Shown: positions 34,525 through 41,912 of the stretch, one piece after another
Numbering within the stretch: position 1 is the first letter of the stretch
Layout of the letters: every line of letters starts with the position of its first letter
From: Saccharothrix deserti
GTDB lineage: Bacteria; Actinomycetota; Actinomycetes; Mycobacteriales; Pseudonocardiaceae
Direction of reading: 5' to 3'
DNA: 64,000 nt
Assembly: GCF_009769385.1 (NCBI RefSeq)
Contig: NZ_ML775959.1
Span: 248,001-312,000, forward strand
Translations under genes and position numbers: made by a program
The notes under the pieces: generated by a model
Told to the model about the DNA's origin: nothing
Database searches by the model: none
Seen by the model: the letters and a program-made list of their open reading frames with translations, nothing else

Positions 34525-35568
34525 ATGAAGCTACGCGGTGCCACTCTCGTGACGGCATCTCTGATCATCTCGACCGTCGCCGTCGTTCCCACGGCCGCCG
34601 CGGCCACCAGCAGCGTGGTGGCGAAAGACGGCAGCGGCAACCACACCTCGGTGCAGGCCGCGATCAACGCGGTCCCGGCGGACAACAGCAGCCGGTACAC
34701 CATCACCATCAAGCCGGGCACCTACAAAGAAGTGGTGGCGGTCCCGTCGAACAAGCCGTTCATCACGCTGGTCGGCAGCACCGGCAACGCCTCCGACGTG
34801 GTGATCACCTACGACCGGGCCAGCGGCACGCCCAAGCCCGACGGCGGCACGTACGGCACGTCCGGCAGCGCGTCCGTGACGATCGACGGCAAGGACTTCA
34901 CCGCGCGCGCCCTCACGTTCTCGAACTCGTTCGACGAGGCGGCCCACCCGGAGATCAGCAGCAAGCAGGCCGTCGCGGTGCTGACCCGCGCCGATCGGCT
35001 GATCTTCGACAACGTCCGGTTCCTGGGCAACCAGGACACGCTCTACCACAACAGCGCCAACGTGAGCACGGTCGGCCGCGCCTACTTCCGCAAGTGCTAC
35101 GTGGAGGGCGATGTCGACTTCATCTTCGGCCGGGGCACCGGGGTCTTCGACCAGTGCGAGATCAAGTCCCTGAGCCGCGGGTCGTCGAGCAACAACGGCT
35201 ACGTCACGGCGGCGTCGACGAACCGGCCGAACCCGTACGGCTTCCTGTTCAGCAGGTGCACGCTCACCACGAACAGCGCCGCCGCGAAGACCGTCCACCT
35301 GGGACGTCCGTGGCACCCGGGCGGTGACGTCAACGCCATCGCCCAGGTCGTGTTCCGCGACTCGGTGCTGGGCGCGCACATCAAGAGCTCGCCCTGGACG
35401 GACATGTCGGGCTTCTCCTGGAAGGACGCCCGGTTCTTCGAGTACCAGAACACCGGCGCCGGCTCCACGATCACCTCCGACCGGCCGCAGCTCACCGCGA
35501 CGCAGGCGGGCACCCTCACGCCCCAGCGCTACCTGGCGGGCAGCGACAACTGGAACCCGATCTACTGA
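34525..35568 (+). CDS. Secreted pectin methylesterase (CE8)
   Basis: The 347-aa protein has a Sec signal peptide (cleavage near AAA, about residue 27) and a right-handed beta-helix of the CE8 family. Catalytic and binding motifs are present: LGNQDTLYH (Gln and Asp), YVEGDVDFIFGRG (nucleophile Asp) and LGRPWHPGG (Arg). It removes methyl esters from homogalacturonan outside the cell, preparing it for pectate lyase such as that at 40432-41853. It has no lectin domain, unlike its paralogue at 38865. ATG 34525 has GAAGGG upstream; an extension to 34369 would precede the signal peptide and is rejected. Confidence 0.93.
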   Translation: MKLRGATLVTASLIISTVAVVPTAAAATSSVVAKDGSGNHTSVQAAINAVPADNSSRYTITIKPGTYKEVVAVPSNKPFITLVGSTGNASDVVITYDRASGTPKPDGGTYGTSGSASVTIDGKDFTARALTFSNSFDEAAHPEISSKQAVAVLTRADRLIFDNVRFLGNQDTLYHNSANVSTVGRAYFRKCYVEGDVDFIFGRGTGVFDQCEIKSLSRGSSSNNGYVTAASTNRPNPYGFLFSRCTLTTNSAAAKTVHLGRPWHPGGDVNAIAQVVFRDSVLGAHIKSSPWTDMSGFSWKDARFFEYQNTGAGSTITSDRPQLTATQAGTLTPQRYLAGSDNWNPIY

Positions 35569-35583
35569 CCGCCCACCGTTCCC

Positions 35584-35623
35584 CGGGGTTCCGGTGCCAC
35601 GATCGCCGTTGCCCGGAACCCCG
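35584..35623. terminator. Hairpin terminator between convergent genes
   Basis: CGGGGTTCCGG (35584-35594) pairs with CCGGAACCCCG (35613-35623), an 11-bp stem with an 18-nt loop, between the pectin methylesterase and the methyltransferase. Confidence 0.7.
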
Positions 35624-35637
35624 AGGTCGGACACGGT

Positions 35638-36456
35638 CTAGTCGGGCTTGCGGGCGACACCGGCGAACGTGGAGGTCTGCTTCCCGTCGCAGTCCTCGTC
35701 CCCGGCGTCCGGGCGCCACTCGGTCAGGTAGACCACGCCCGGATCGACCAGCTCCAGTCCGGTGAACAGGTCGGTGATCTCGGCGCGGGTGCGCATCGAG
35801 AAGTCGGTCACCCTGTTCCGGAACTGCTCGGTGGCCTCCTCCGCCCGATCGGCTTCCCCGTCCAGGCTGGCGTGCGAGATGGCGACGTGGCTGCCCGGCA
35901 CGACGGCGTCCACGTACTGGCGGATGATGCCCGCGGGGTCGTCGGAGTCCGGCACGAAGTGCAGCACCGCGAACATCAGCACGCCGACCGGCCGTGAGAA
36001 GTCCAGCATCCGCTGCGTCTCCGGGTTGTCCAGGATCTCCTGCGGCCGCCGCAGGTCGCCGTGCACCGCCGTCGCGTTGTCGGACTCGCTGAGGATGGCG
36101 CGGCTGTGCGCGACCGCGACCGCGTCGACGTCCACGTAGACGATCCGGCAATCGGGGTTGGCGCTCCACGCGACCTCGTGGACGTTGCCCACCGTGGGGA
36201 TGCCCGACCCGAGGTCGAGGAACTGGGTGATACCCAGACCGGTCAGGTAACGCACCGCCCGGCGCAGGAAGGCGCGGTTGGCCCGCAGGATCTGCGGCAA
36301 CCCCGGCATCACCTCGGCGATGCGCTGCGCCGCCTCCCGGTCCACCTGGAAGTTGTGCGCCCCGCCCAGGTGCACGTCGTAGACCCGCGCCGCGCTCGGC
36401 CGCGACAGGTCGATATCGGAACCCGCCCACGCTGGTCGTTCCACCGTGACCCCCAT
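35638..36456 (-). CDS. SAM-dependent methyltransferase-like protein (DUF574/Methyltransf_19)
   Basis: The 272-aa protein belongs to the DUF574 family abundant in actinomycetes. It has SAARVYDVHLGGAHNF near the start, LDLGSGIPTVGNVH as the SAM-binding loop, and VLMFAVLHFVPDSDDP. A SAM-dependent methyltransferase fold is clear; substrates for the family are mostly unknown. ATG 36456 is chosen because the conserved region begins right after it, although no strong ribosome site is visible; the frame stays open to 36546. No link to the pectin genes around it is evident. Confidence 0.85.
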   Translation of the reverse strand: MGVTVERPAWAGSDIDLSRPSAARVYDVHLGGAHNFQVDREAAQRIAEVMPGLPQILRANRAFLRRAVRYLTGLGITQFLDLGSGIPTVGNVHEVAWSANPDCRIVYVDVDAVAVAHSRAILSESDNATAVHGDLRRPQEILDNPETQRMLDFSRPVGVLMFAVLHFVPDSDDPAGIIRQYVDAVVPGSHVAISHASLDGEADRAEEATEQFRNRVTDFSMRTRAEITDLFTGLELVDPGVVYLTEWRPDAGDEDCDGKQTSTFAGVARKPD

Positions 36457-36569
36457 GCTTGTCAACGCTGACTGTGATCGATGCGGTGCAACGCTACAGC
36501 GGGCGCCGAACGGGCCGGTCACGCACCGCACCGGCACGTCCGTCAACGGTGAAGCCGCTGTTCACGGCG

Positions 36570-38654
36570 TCAGGAGGCCGTCATGGGAGCGCCGACAGCC
36601 GGGTCTTTGGTGTTGGTCAGGTACGGGGTCGAGGGGAGGGACCCGTCGGGGTTGCGGGGACCTTCGGCACCGGCGGGGTCGAGCGAGCGGAGGACGTCCG
36701 TGCTCCAGCCCTGCTCGTTCCACGTGTTGCCGTCCTCCTGGCCGGTGTCCGCCAGGACGACCTGCTCCCTGTTGCCCATGGACAGGTTGTCGCGCAGGCG
36801 GGCCGGTGAGGAGGGAAAGGCGAACCCGTCCCCGGCGTTGCGGAAGGCGGTGTCGGCGGAGAGGTCGTGGGGTGCGGCGCCGGACGCGGTGAAGCCGTGG
36901 CCGTTGTTCTTCCACGCCGCGCTGCGCGTCACCCGGTGGGCGGCGGCGGAGCCGAGGTCGAAGCCGTGGCCGGAGCCGGTCGCGGGCAGGCCCCACCGGT
37001 TGACGCCGTTGCCGAACGACCAGGTGGCGTCGATGGTGACCGGCGCGGCGAAATCGGCTACAGCCAGGCCGTCGTCGGAGTTGTTGTAGGTGCGGCAGCC
37101 CCGGATGACGGTGCCCGTGCCGGAACCCGGTCCCACCGCCAGGCCGTCGGCGTCCTCGCCGCCGCGGTCGCGGTTGTGGTGGAAGTCGCTGTCGAGCACC
37201 TGGTTGTCGACGGTGTCCGGACCGCGCAGGAGCAGACCCGTGCCCCCGTTGTCGTGGATCGACAGTCCCTGGAACACGGTGTTCCGGCAGGACTCGCACA
37301 GGACGGCCAGTCCAGGCGCCCTCATGAGGTCGAATCCGCGCACCGCCCAGTGCGCCGCCCTGTGGGTGATGTAGGGGCGGTCGGGGGAGCCGAGGCTCGC
37401 GTCGAGGATGGCGCGTTCGGCGGGGTAGCCGGCGAGGGTGATGGGCCGGTCGGCCGTGCCGCTCGTGGTGATCTCCAACGGTCCCGGCGTGCGGTGGATG
37501 CCACCGCGCAGGTAGATGGTCTGTCCTGGTTGGACGATGGAGAGCGCCTGCGCCAGCGTGCCGAACGGGGCGTCCTCCGTCCCGGCGGCGGTGTCCTGGC
37601 CGTTCGGGGCGACGTACAGCGCGGTGGGAACCGTCGGCGGCGGCGACGACGAGGCCGCCGTCGGCGACGCCGTAACGGTCGGCGTCACGACGGCCGACGC
37701 GGTGGAGATCGTGGGCAGGGCGATCGGTTCCGGCTCGTCGTCGGGCGTGGGGACGAGCATCGCGACCAGTGCCACCACCGACGCGATGCCCGCGACCGGC
37801 ACCATCGCCATGAGCGGCTTCACGGTCGCGTAGTCCACGAGGGACTTCGCCGCCGTCACCGCGCCCGTCCCGGTCGACAGCAGGCCGGAGGTGCCTTGCA
37901 GCGCGGCGGGCACCGCCAGCACACCGATCTGGACGGCGAAGTACTCGGCGGGGAAGTGCGGTGCGCCGACCGCCCGGCACCGCGGGCACCCGCGCACGTG
38001 CCGGGCCAGTCGCTTGAACCAGCGCGGCTCGGGGTGCCCGTGCCAGCCCTTCCCCGCGACCGCGAGATCGGCGCAACGCGGATCGGCACGCCACGCCCGC
38101 AGCACGGTCCGTGCCGTGATGAGCTGCTCCTTCATCCGCTGCACGCGGACCGCCGTGTGCTGTGTGCTCAACGAGATGGCGGCGGCCACGTCGGCACGGG
38201 TCAGCGTCCCGTTGACCTCCTGCCACCACAACCCGAACAGCGCGCGGTCCTCATAGGACAGCCACCGCGTCGCGGCGAGGACGTCGCGCCCCTCTTCGAC
38301 TTGCGCCATGCGGTTGACGGTGTTCTCGGCCAGGTCGGGCCCGACGTCGGCCTGCTCCTCCAGCACCTCCAGCGGCAGGAGCGGCCTGCGGGCCCGCAGG
38401 TGACTCCTGATCTGCCGGATCGCGGTGGTGACCAGCCAGGCGCGGAAGCGGTCCGGTTCCTTGAGCGCGCCCAGGTGCCGGACGACTCGCAGCATCGTCT
38501 CCTGCACCACGTCGTCGACGTCGGAACTGCCCGACAGCGCACGGGCGACCACGTTGTACACCAACGGCAGGGCGGCGGCGACCACTTCGTCGACGGCCTG
38601 CGGATCACCGGCCTGGGCTGCCTTCACCACCGCGGCGTCGACGATCGCCTCCAA
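36570..38654 (-). CDS. ECF sigma factor fused through a transmembrane helix to a PL9-like pectate-lyase beta-helix
   Basis: The 694-aa single chain starts with sigma regions 2 and 4 (VDDVVQETMLRVVRHL; LTRADVAAAISLSTQHTAVR; about 1-190). A HVRGCPRC motif like anti-sigma zinc domains follows (219-226). A transmembrane helix lies at about 280-301, then a Thr/Ser/Pro linker, and from about 345 a right-handed beta-helix (LYVAPNGQDTAAGTEDAPFG, YLRGGIHRTPG). The PL9 calcium region is partly kept (GEDADGLAV, NNSDDGL). The GFKLGG segment holding the PL9 catalytic Lys reads GFDLGS here, so the domain may sense pectin rather than cut it. It is divergent from a pectin methylesterase-pectate lyase pair. 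TTG 38654 is preferred (GGGAGG 7 bp upstream) over GTG 38669. Function is inferred. Confidence 0.8.
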   Translation of the reverse strand: MEAIVDAAVVKAAQAGDPQAVDEVVAAALPLVYNVVARALSGSSDVDDVVQETMLRVVRHLGALKEPDRFRAWLVTTAIRQIRSHLRARRPLLPLEVLEEQADVGPDLAENTVNRMAQVEEGRDVLAATRWLSYEDRALFGLWWQEVNGTLTRADVAAAISLSTQHTAVRVQRMKEQLITARTVLRAWRADPRCADLAVAGKGWHGHPEPRWFKRLARHVRGCPRCRAVGAPHFPAEYFAVQIGVLAVPAALQGTSGLLSTGTGAVTAAKSLVDYATVKPLMAMVPVAGIASVVALVAMLVPTPDDEPEPIALPTISTASAVVTPTVTASPTAASSSPPPTVPTALYVAPNGQDTAAGTEDAPFGTLAQALSIVQPGQTIYLRGGIHRTPGPLEITTSGTADRPITLAGYPAERAILDASLGSPDRPYITHRAAHWAVRGFDLMRAPGLAVLCESCRNTVFQGLSIHDNGGTGLLLRGPDTVDNQVLDSDFHHNRDRGGEDADGLAVGPGSGTGTVIRGCRTYNNSDDGLAVADFAAPVTIDATWSFGNGVNRWGLPATGSGHGFDLGSAAAHRVTRSAAWKNNGHGFTASGAAPHDLSADTAFRNAGDGFAFPSSPARLRDNLSMGNREQVVLADTGQEDGNTWNEQGWSTDVLRSLDPAGAEGPRNPDGSLPSTPYLTNTKDPAVGAPMTAS

Positions 38655-38864
38655 GCCGAAGCCTCCCACCGTCGTGTTTCGTCACAGCCGGCGCGGGAGT
38701 CTGGCACAGCCCGCGAAGCACTGTAAAGCGCTACGCCGAACCGGTGAATCGATTCGGGTTCCGTTATCGCGCCCGGAGTCGTTGCGTCTGTGTTCGCGAT
38801 CGGTCGACGCTCCGCCGCGCGGGACCGCTCCGCCGTCATCGTTGCCGGTAGCGAAGGGAAAGCA

Positions 38865-40367
38865 GTGTTCAAGGACGAAGTCAGAACTCACCACGCGCCG
38901 CGGTGCAGAGCCCCGGGCGGGCGGTGGTTGTCGAATACCTTGTCGAACACGTTGTCGAATGTGTTGTCGAACGCCGCCGCCGCCCTGGTGCTGGCCGCGG
39001 GTGTCGTCGCAGCGGTGTCGCCGGCGGCGCACGCGGCCGTTCCGGTGTCCGGGACGACCTACCAGGTCAGCGTCACGAAGAGCGGCAAGTGCCTGGACGT
39101 GGCGGCCGGGTCGACCGTGAACGGCGGTCTGGTCCAGCAGTGGGGTTGTTCCGGTGACAAGTGGCAGCAGTTCACCCTGAACAGCGCCGCCTCCGGCACC
39201 TACACCCTGGTCAACGTCAACAGCGGCAAGTGCCTGGACGTCCCCAACGGCACCACGCAATCGGGTGTCCAGCTCCAGCAGTGGAGTTGCAGCGGCGCGT
39301 CCAACCAGCAGTGGCGCCTGACGGCGTCGGGCAGCGGCACGTACCAGATCATCAACGCCGCCAGCGGCCTGTGCCTGGCCAACAAGGACGCCTCCACCGA
39401 CTCCGGCGCACCCATCATCCAGGAGAGCTGCACCGCCAACACCAACAAGCAGTGGCTGTTCACGCCGGTGTCCACGGCCCAGCCGACCGTCGCGGCCGAC
39501 GGCACCGGCCTGTACCGGACCGTGCAGGCCGCGATCGACGCGCTACCCGCCAACAACGCCAACCGGGTCACGATCACCATCAAACCCGGGACGTACCGCG
39601 AGATCGTCACAGTCCCGGCGAACAAGCCCCTGATCACGTTGCAGGGCCTGGGCACGTCGCCGTCCGCGGTGCTGATCGTGAACAACCGCTCCGCCTACAC
39701 GCACGGCACGTCGGGCAGCGCCACGGCGTTCGTCCACGGCCGTGACTTCACCGCCACCAACCTGACCATCTCCAACGACTTCGACGAGAACTCCACGCCG
39801 AGCGGTCACCAGGCGGTGGCGTTGCACCTCAACGCCGACCGCGCGGTGTTCCGCAACGTGCGGCTGCTCGGCGACCAGGACACGTTCCTGGTCAACGACG
39901 CGACCCGCGCGTACATGACCGGCTCGTACGTCGAGGGCACCGTGGACTTCGTCTTCGGCGGCGGCACGATCGTGTTCGACAACTGCGACGTCTACGAGAA
40001 GCGCTCCACGGGTGGCGTGATCACGGCCGCGAGCACACCCGCGACCAAGACCTACGGCTACCTGTTCTACCGGTCGCGCATCAGCGGCGCGGCGTCCGCG
40101 GGCAGCACCAACCTCGGTCGACCGTGGCGTCCGGACGCCCAGGTCCTCTACCGCGAGTCCACACTGAACGCGCTGGTCAAGACCTCACAGCCGTGGACGG
40201 ACATGTCCGGCAACACGTGGCGGAACGCGCGGTTCAGCGAGTACCGCAACACCGGCTCCGGCGCGGGCACCGGCAGCAACCGCCCACAGCTCAGCGACGC
40301 GCAGGCCGCGAACTACACGCCCCAGAAGTACCTCGCCGGCAGCGACGGCTGGAACCCGATCGGCTGA
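38865..40367 (+). CDS. CBM13-pectin methylesterase (CE8)
   Basis: The 500-aa protein has a long N-terminus with four LSN(T/V/A) repeats, a signal peptide ending AHA, a CBM13 ricin-type lectin (three QxW repeats: SGKCLDVAAG, SGKCLDVPNG, SGLCLANKDA), and a CE8 beta-helix. CE8 motifs are LLGDQDTFLV, YVEGTVDFVFGGG and LGRPWRPD. It de-esterifies pectin while the lectin holds it near galactose/arabinose-rich side chains (ligand inferred). GTG 38865 has GAAGGGAA upstream. The lectin part is almost identical in DNA to that of the next gene. It is divergent from the sigma-PL9 fusion gene, which may control it. Confidence 0.9.
   Translation: MFKDEVRTHHAPRCRAPGGRWLSNTLSNTLSNVLSNAAAALVLAAGVVAAVSPAAHAAVPVSGTTYQVSVTKSGKCLDVAAGSTVNGGLVQQWGCSGDKWQQFTLNSAASGTYTLVNVNSGKCLDVPNGTTQSGVQLQQWSCSGASNQQWRLTASGSGTYQIINAASGLCLANKDASTDSGAPIIQESCTANTNKQWLFTPVSTAQPTVAADGTGLYRTVQAAIDALPANNANRVTITIKPGTYREIVTVPANKPLITLQGLGTSPSAVLIVNNRSAYTHGTSGSATAFVHGRDFTATNLTISNDFDENSTPSGHQAVALHLNADRAVFRNVRLLGDQDTFLVNDATRAYMTGSYVEGTVDFVFGGGTIVFDNCDVYEKRSTGGVITAASTPATKTYGYLFYRSRISGAASAGSTNLGRPWRPDAQVLYRESTLNALVKTSQPWTDMSGNTWRNARFSEYRNTGSGAGTGSNRPQLSDAQAANYTPQKYLAGSDGWNPIG
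38928..38975 (+). repeat. Four 12-bp tandem repeats in the signal-peptide region
   Basis: Units TTGTCGAATACC, TTGTCGAACACG, TTGTCGAATGTG and TTGTCGAACGCC encode LSNT-LSNT-LSNV-LSNA just before the hydrophobic core of the signal peptide. Copy changes would stay in frame. Confidence 0.85.
39045..39470 (+). repeat. CBM13 DNA duplication, copy 1
   Basis: This 426-bp stretch encodes the lectin domain of the pectin methylesterase and is nearly identical to 40528-40953 (offset 1483 bp, no length difference), including synonymous positions. It points to recent duplication or gene conversion. Confidence 0.9.
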
Positions 40368-40401
40368 CCACCCGTTGGTCGGCTTCGACCACCCGTTGGT
40401 C
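40366..40401 (+). repeat. Tandem pair of small hairpins after the pectin methylesterase
   Basis: GACCACCCGTTGGTC occurs at 40366-40380 and 40387-40401 (21-bp period). Each copy folds as GACCA/TGGTC; the first overlaps the stop codon. They may stabilise or attenuate the message between the two pectin genes. Confidence 0.6.
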
Positions 40402-40431
40402 GGCTGACCCTCCTCGAAAGCAGGAAAGCCC

Positions 40432-41853
40432 ATGCGTTTCCCCTACCGGCGTGCGATTCTCGCCGCCGTCGTCACCCTGGGCGCGGCGGTGGTCGTGCCC
40501 TCCACGAGCGCCAACGCCGCCACCCCCGTGTCCGGCACGACGTACCAGGTCAGCGTCACGAAGAGCGGCAAGTGCCTGGACATGGCGGCCGGGTCGACCG
40601 TGAACGGCGGCCTGGTCCAGCAGTGGGGTTGTTCCGGTGACAAGTGGCAGCAGTTCACCCTCAACTCGTCCGGATCGGGTGTGTTCACCCTGGTCAACGT
40701 CAACAGCGGCAAGTGCCTGGACATCCCCAACGGCACCACGCAATCGGGTGTCCAGCTCCAGCAGTGGAGTTGCAGCGGCGCGTCCAACCAGCAGTGGCGG
40801 CTCACCGCGTCGGGCAGCGGCACCTATCAGGTGATCAACGCCGCCAGTGGCCTGTGCCTGGCCAACAAGGACGCCTCCACCGACTCCGGCGCACCCATCA
40901 TCCAGGAGAGCTGCACCGCCAACACCAACAAGCAGTGGCTCTTCACCCCCGTCGGCGGGCGGACGTGGCCGAGCACCGCCGACGGGTTCGCCGGCACGGG
41001 CGCCGGCACGACGGGCGGCGCGGGTGGCACGACGGTCACCGTCACGACCTACGCCGACCTGGTCCGGTACGCCACGGCGAGCGCCCCGCACGTGATCCGG
41101 GTCGACGGGACGATCACCGTCACGCCGATGGGGACCGAGGTCAGGGTGGCGTCGAACAAGACCATCGTCGGCGTCGGCACCCGCGGCCAGATCGTCAACG
41201 GCGGGTTCTTCCTCGGTGCGGGTGTCAGCAACGTGATCATCCGCAACCTGACGATCCGCGACACGCGCATGGCCGACGACGACCCGGGTGACGACACCTA
41301 CGACTACGACGCCATCCAGATGGACACCGCGAACAGGATCTGGATCGACCACAACCACCTGGCCCGGATGAACGACGGCCTGATCGACAGCCGCAAGGAC
41401 AACACGAACCTCACCGTGTCGTGGAACGTCCTGGCCGAGAACAACAAGACGTTCGGCATCGGCTGGACCGACAACGTCACCTCGCGGATCACCATCCACC
41501 ACAACTGGTTCCGCAGCACCAACAGCCGCAACCCCAGCGGCGACAACATCGCCTACGCCCACATGTACAACAACTACCTCCAGAACACCGGCTCCGGCAA
41601 CTGGTCCAGGGGCGCCACGAAAATGGTGCTGGAGAACAGCTACTTCGAGAACGTGAAGGACCCGTACTACAAGGACGCCGCCGCCGAGCTGCGGCAGTCC
41701 GGCAGCATCGTGGTCAACTCGACCGGCCGGCAGGAGACGGGCGGCTCGGCGTTCAACCCGGGCTCGTTCTACTCCTACACGCTCGACCCGGCCGCGAACG
41801 TCCCGTCCCTCCTGCGCACCTACGCCGGTCCGCAGGCGAACATCGGCACCTGA
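40432..41853 (+). CDS. CBM13-pectate lyase (PL1)
   Basis: The 473-aa secreted protein has a signal peptide (ending ANA), a CBM13 lectin with three QxW repeats, and a PL1 parallel beta-helix. PL1 features include DAIQMDTANRIWIDHNHL (vWiDH motif and calcium Asp), DGLIDSRKDN, TIHHNWF and the catalytic-Arg segment STNSRNPS. The enzyme cleaves de-esterified homogalacturonan by beta-elimination, directly following the action of the esterase encoded 64 bp upstream. The two genes are probably co-transcribed, with two small hairpins between them. ATG 40432 has AGGAAA upstream. Confidence 0.93.
   Translation: MRFPYRRAILAAVVTLGAAVVVPSTSANAATPVSGTTYQVSVTKSGKCLDMAAGSTVNGGLVQQWGCSGDKWQQFTLNSSGSGVFTLVNVNSGKCLDIPNGTTQSGVQLQQWSCSGASNQQWRLTASGSGTYQVINAASGLCLANKDASTDSGAPIIQESCTANTNKQWLFTPVGGRTWPSTADGFAGTGAGTTGGAGGTTVTVTTYADLVRYATASAPHVIRVDGTITVTPMGTEVRVASNKTIVGVGTRGQIVNGGFFLGAGVSNVIIRNLTIRDTRMADDDPGDDTYDYDAIQMDTANRIWIDHNHLARMNDGLIDSRKDNTNLTVSWNVLAENNKTFGIGWTDNVTSRITIHHNWFRSTNSRNPSGDNIAYAHMYNNYLQNTGSGNWSRGATKMVLENSYFENVKDPYYKDAAAELRQSGSIVVNSTGRQETGGSAFNPGSFYSYTLDPAANVPSLLRTYAGPQANIGT
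40528..40953 (+). repeat. CBM13 DNA duplication, copy 2
   Basis: This is the second copy of the lectin module described at 39045-39470. The similarity ends sharply at the domain borders, where different catalytic domains follow. Confidence 0.9.
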
Positions 41854-41861
41854 GTCGGTCC

Positions 41862-41901
41862 GGTGGTCCCGGAGGGAGGCGGCACTCCCTCCGGGACCAC
41901 C
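41862..41901. terminator. Strong bidirectional terminator
   Basis: GGTGGTCCCGGAGGGAG (41862-41878) pairs perfectly over 17 bp with 41885-41901 around a 6-nt loop, between the convergent pectate lyase and LuxR regulator. Confidence 0.9.
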
Positions 41902-41912
41902 CCGCTCCGCAC

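Noticed and set aside
38928..38975. Possible CRISPR-like repeats
   Set aside because: Units are only 12 bp and contiguous, with no spacers, and they lie inside a coding sequence. No CRISPR array or cas gene is seen anywhere in the window.
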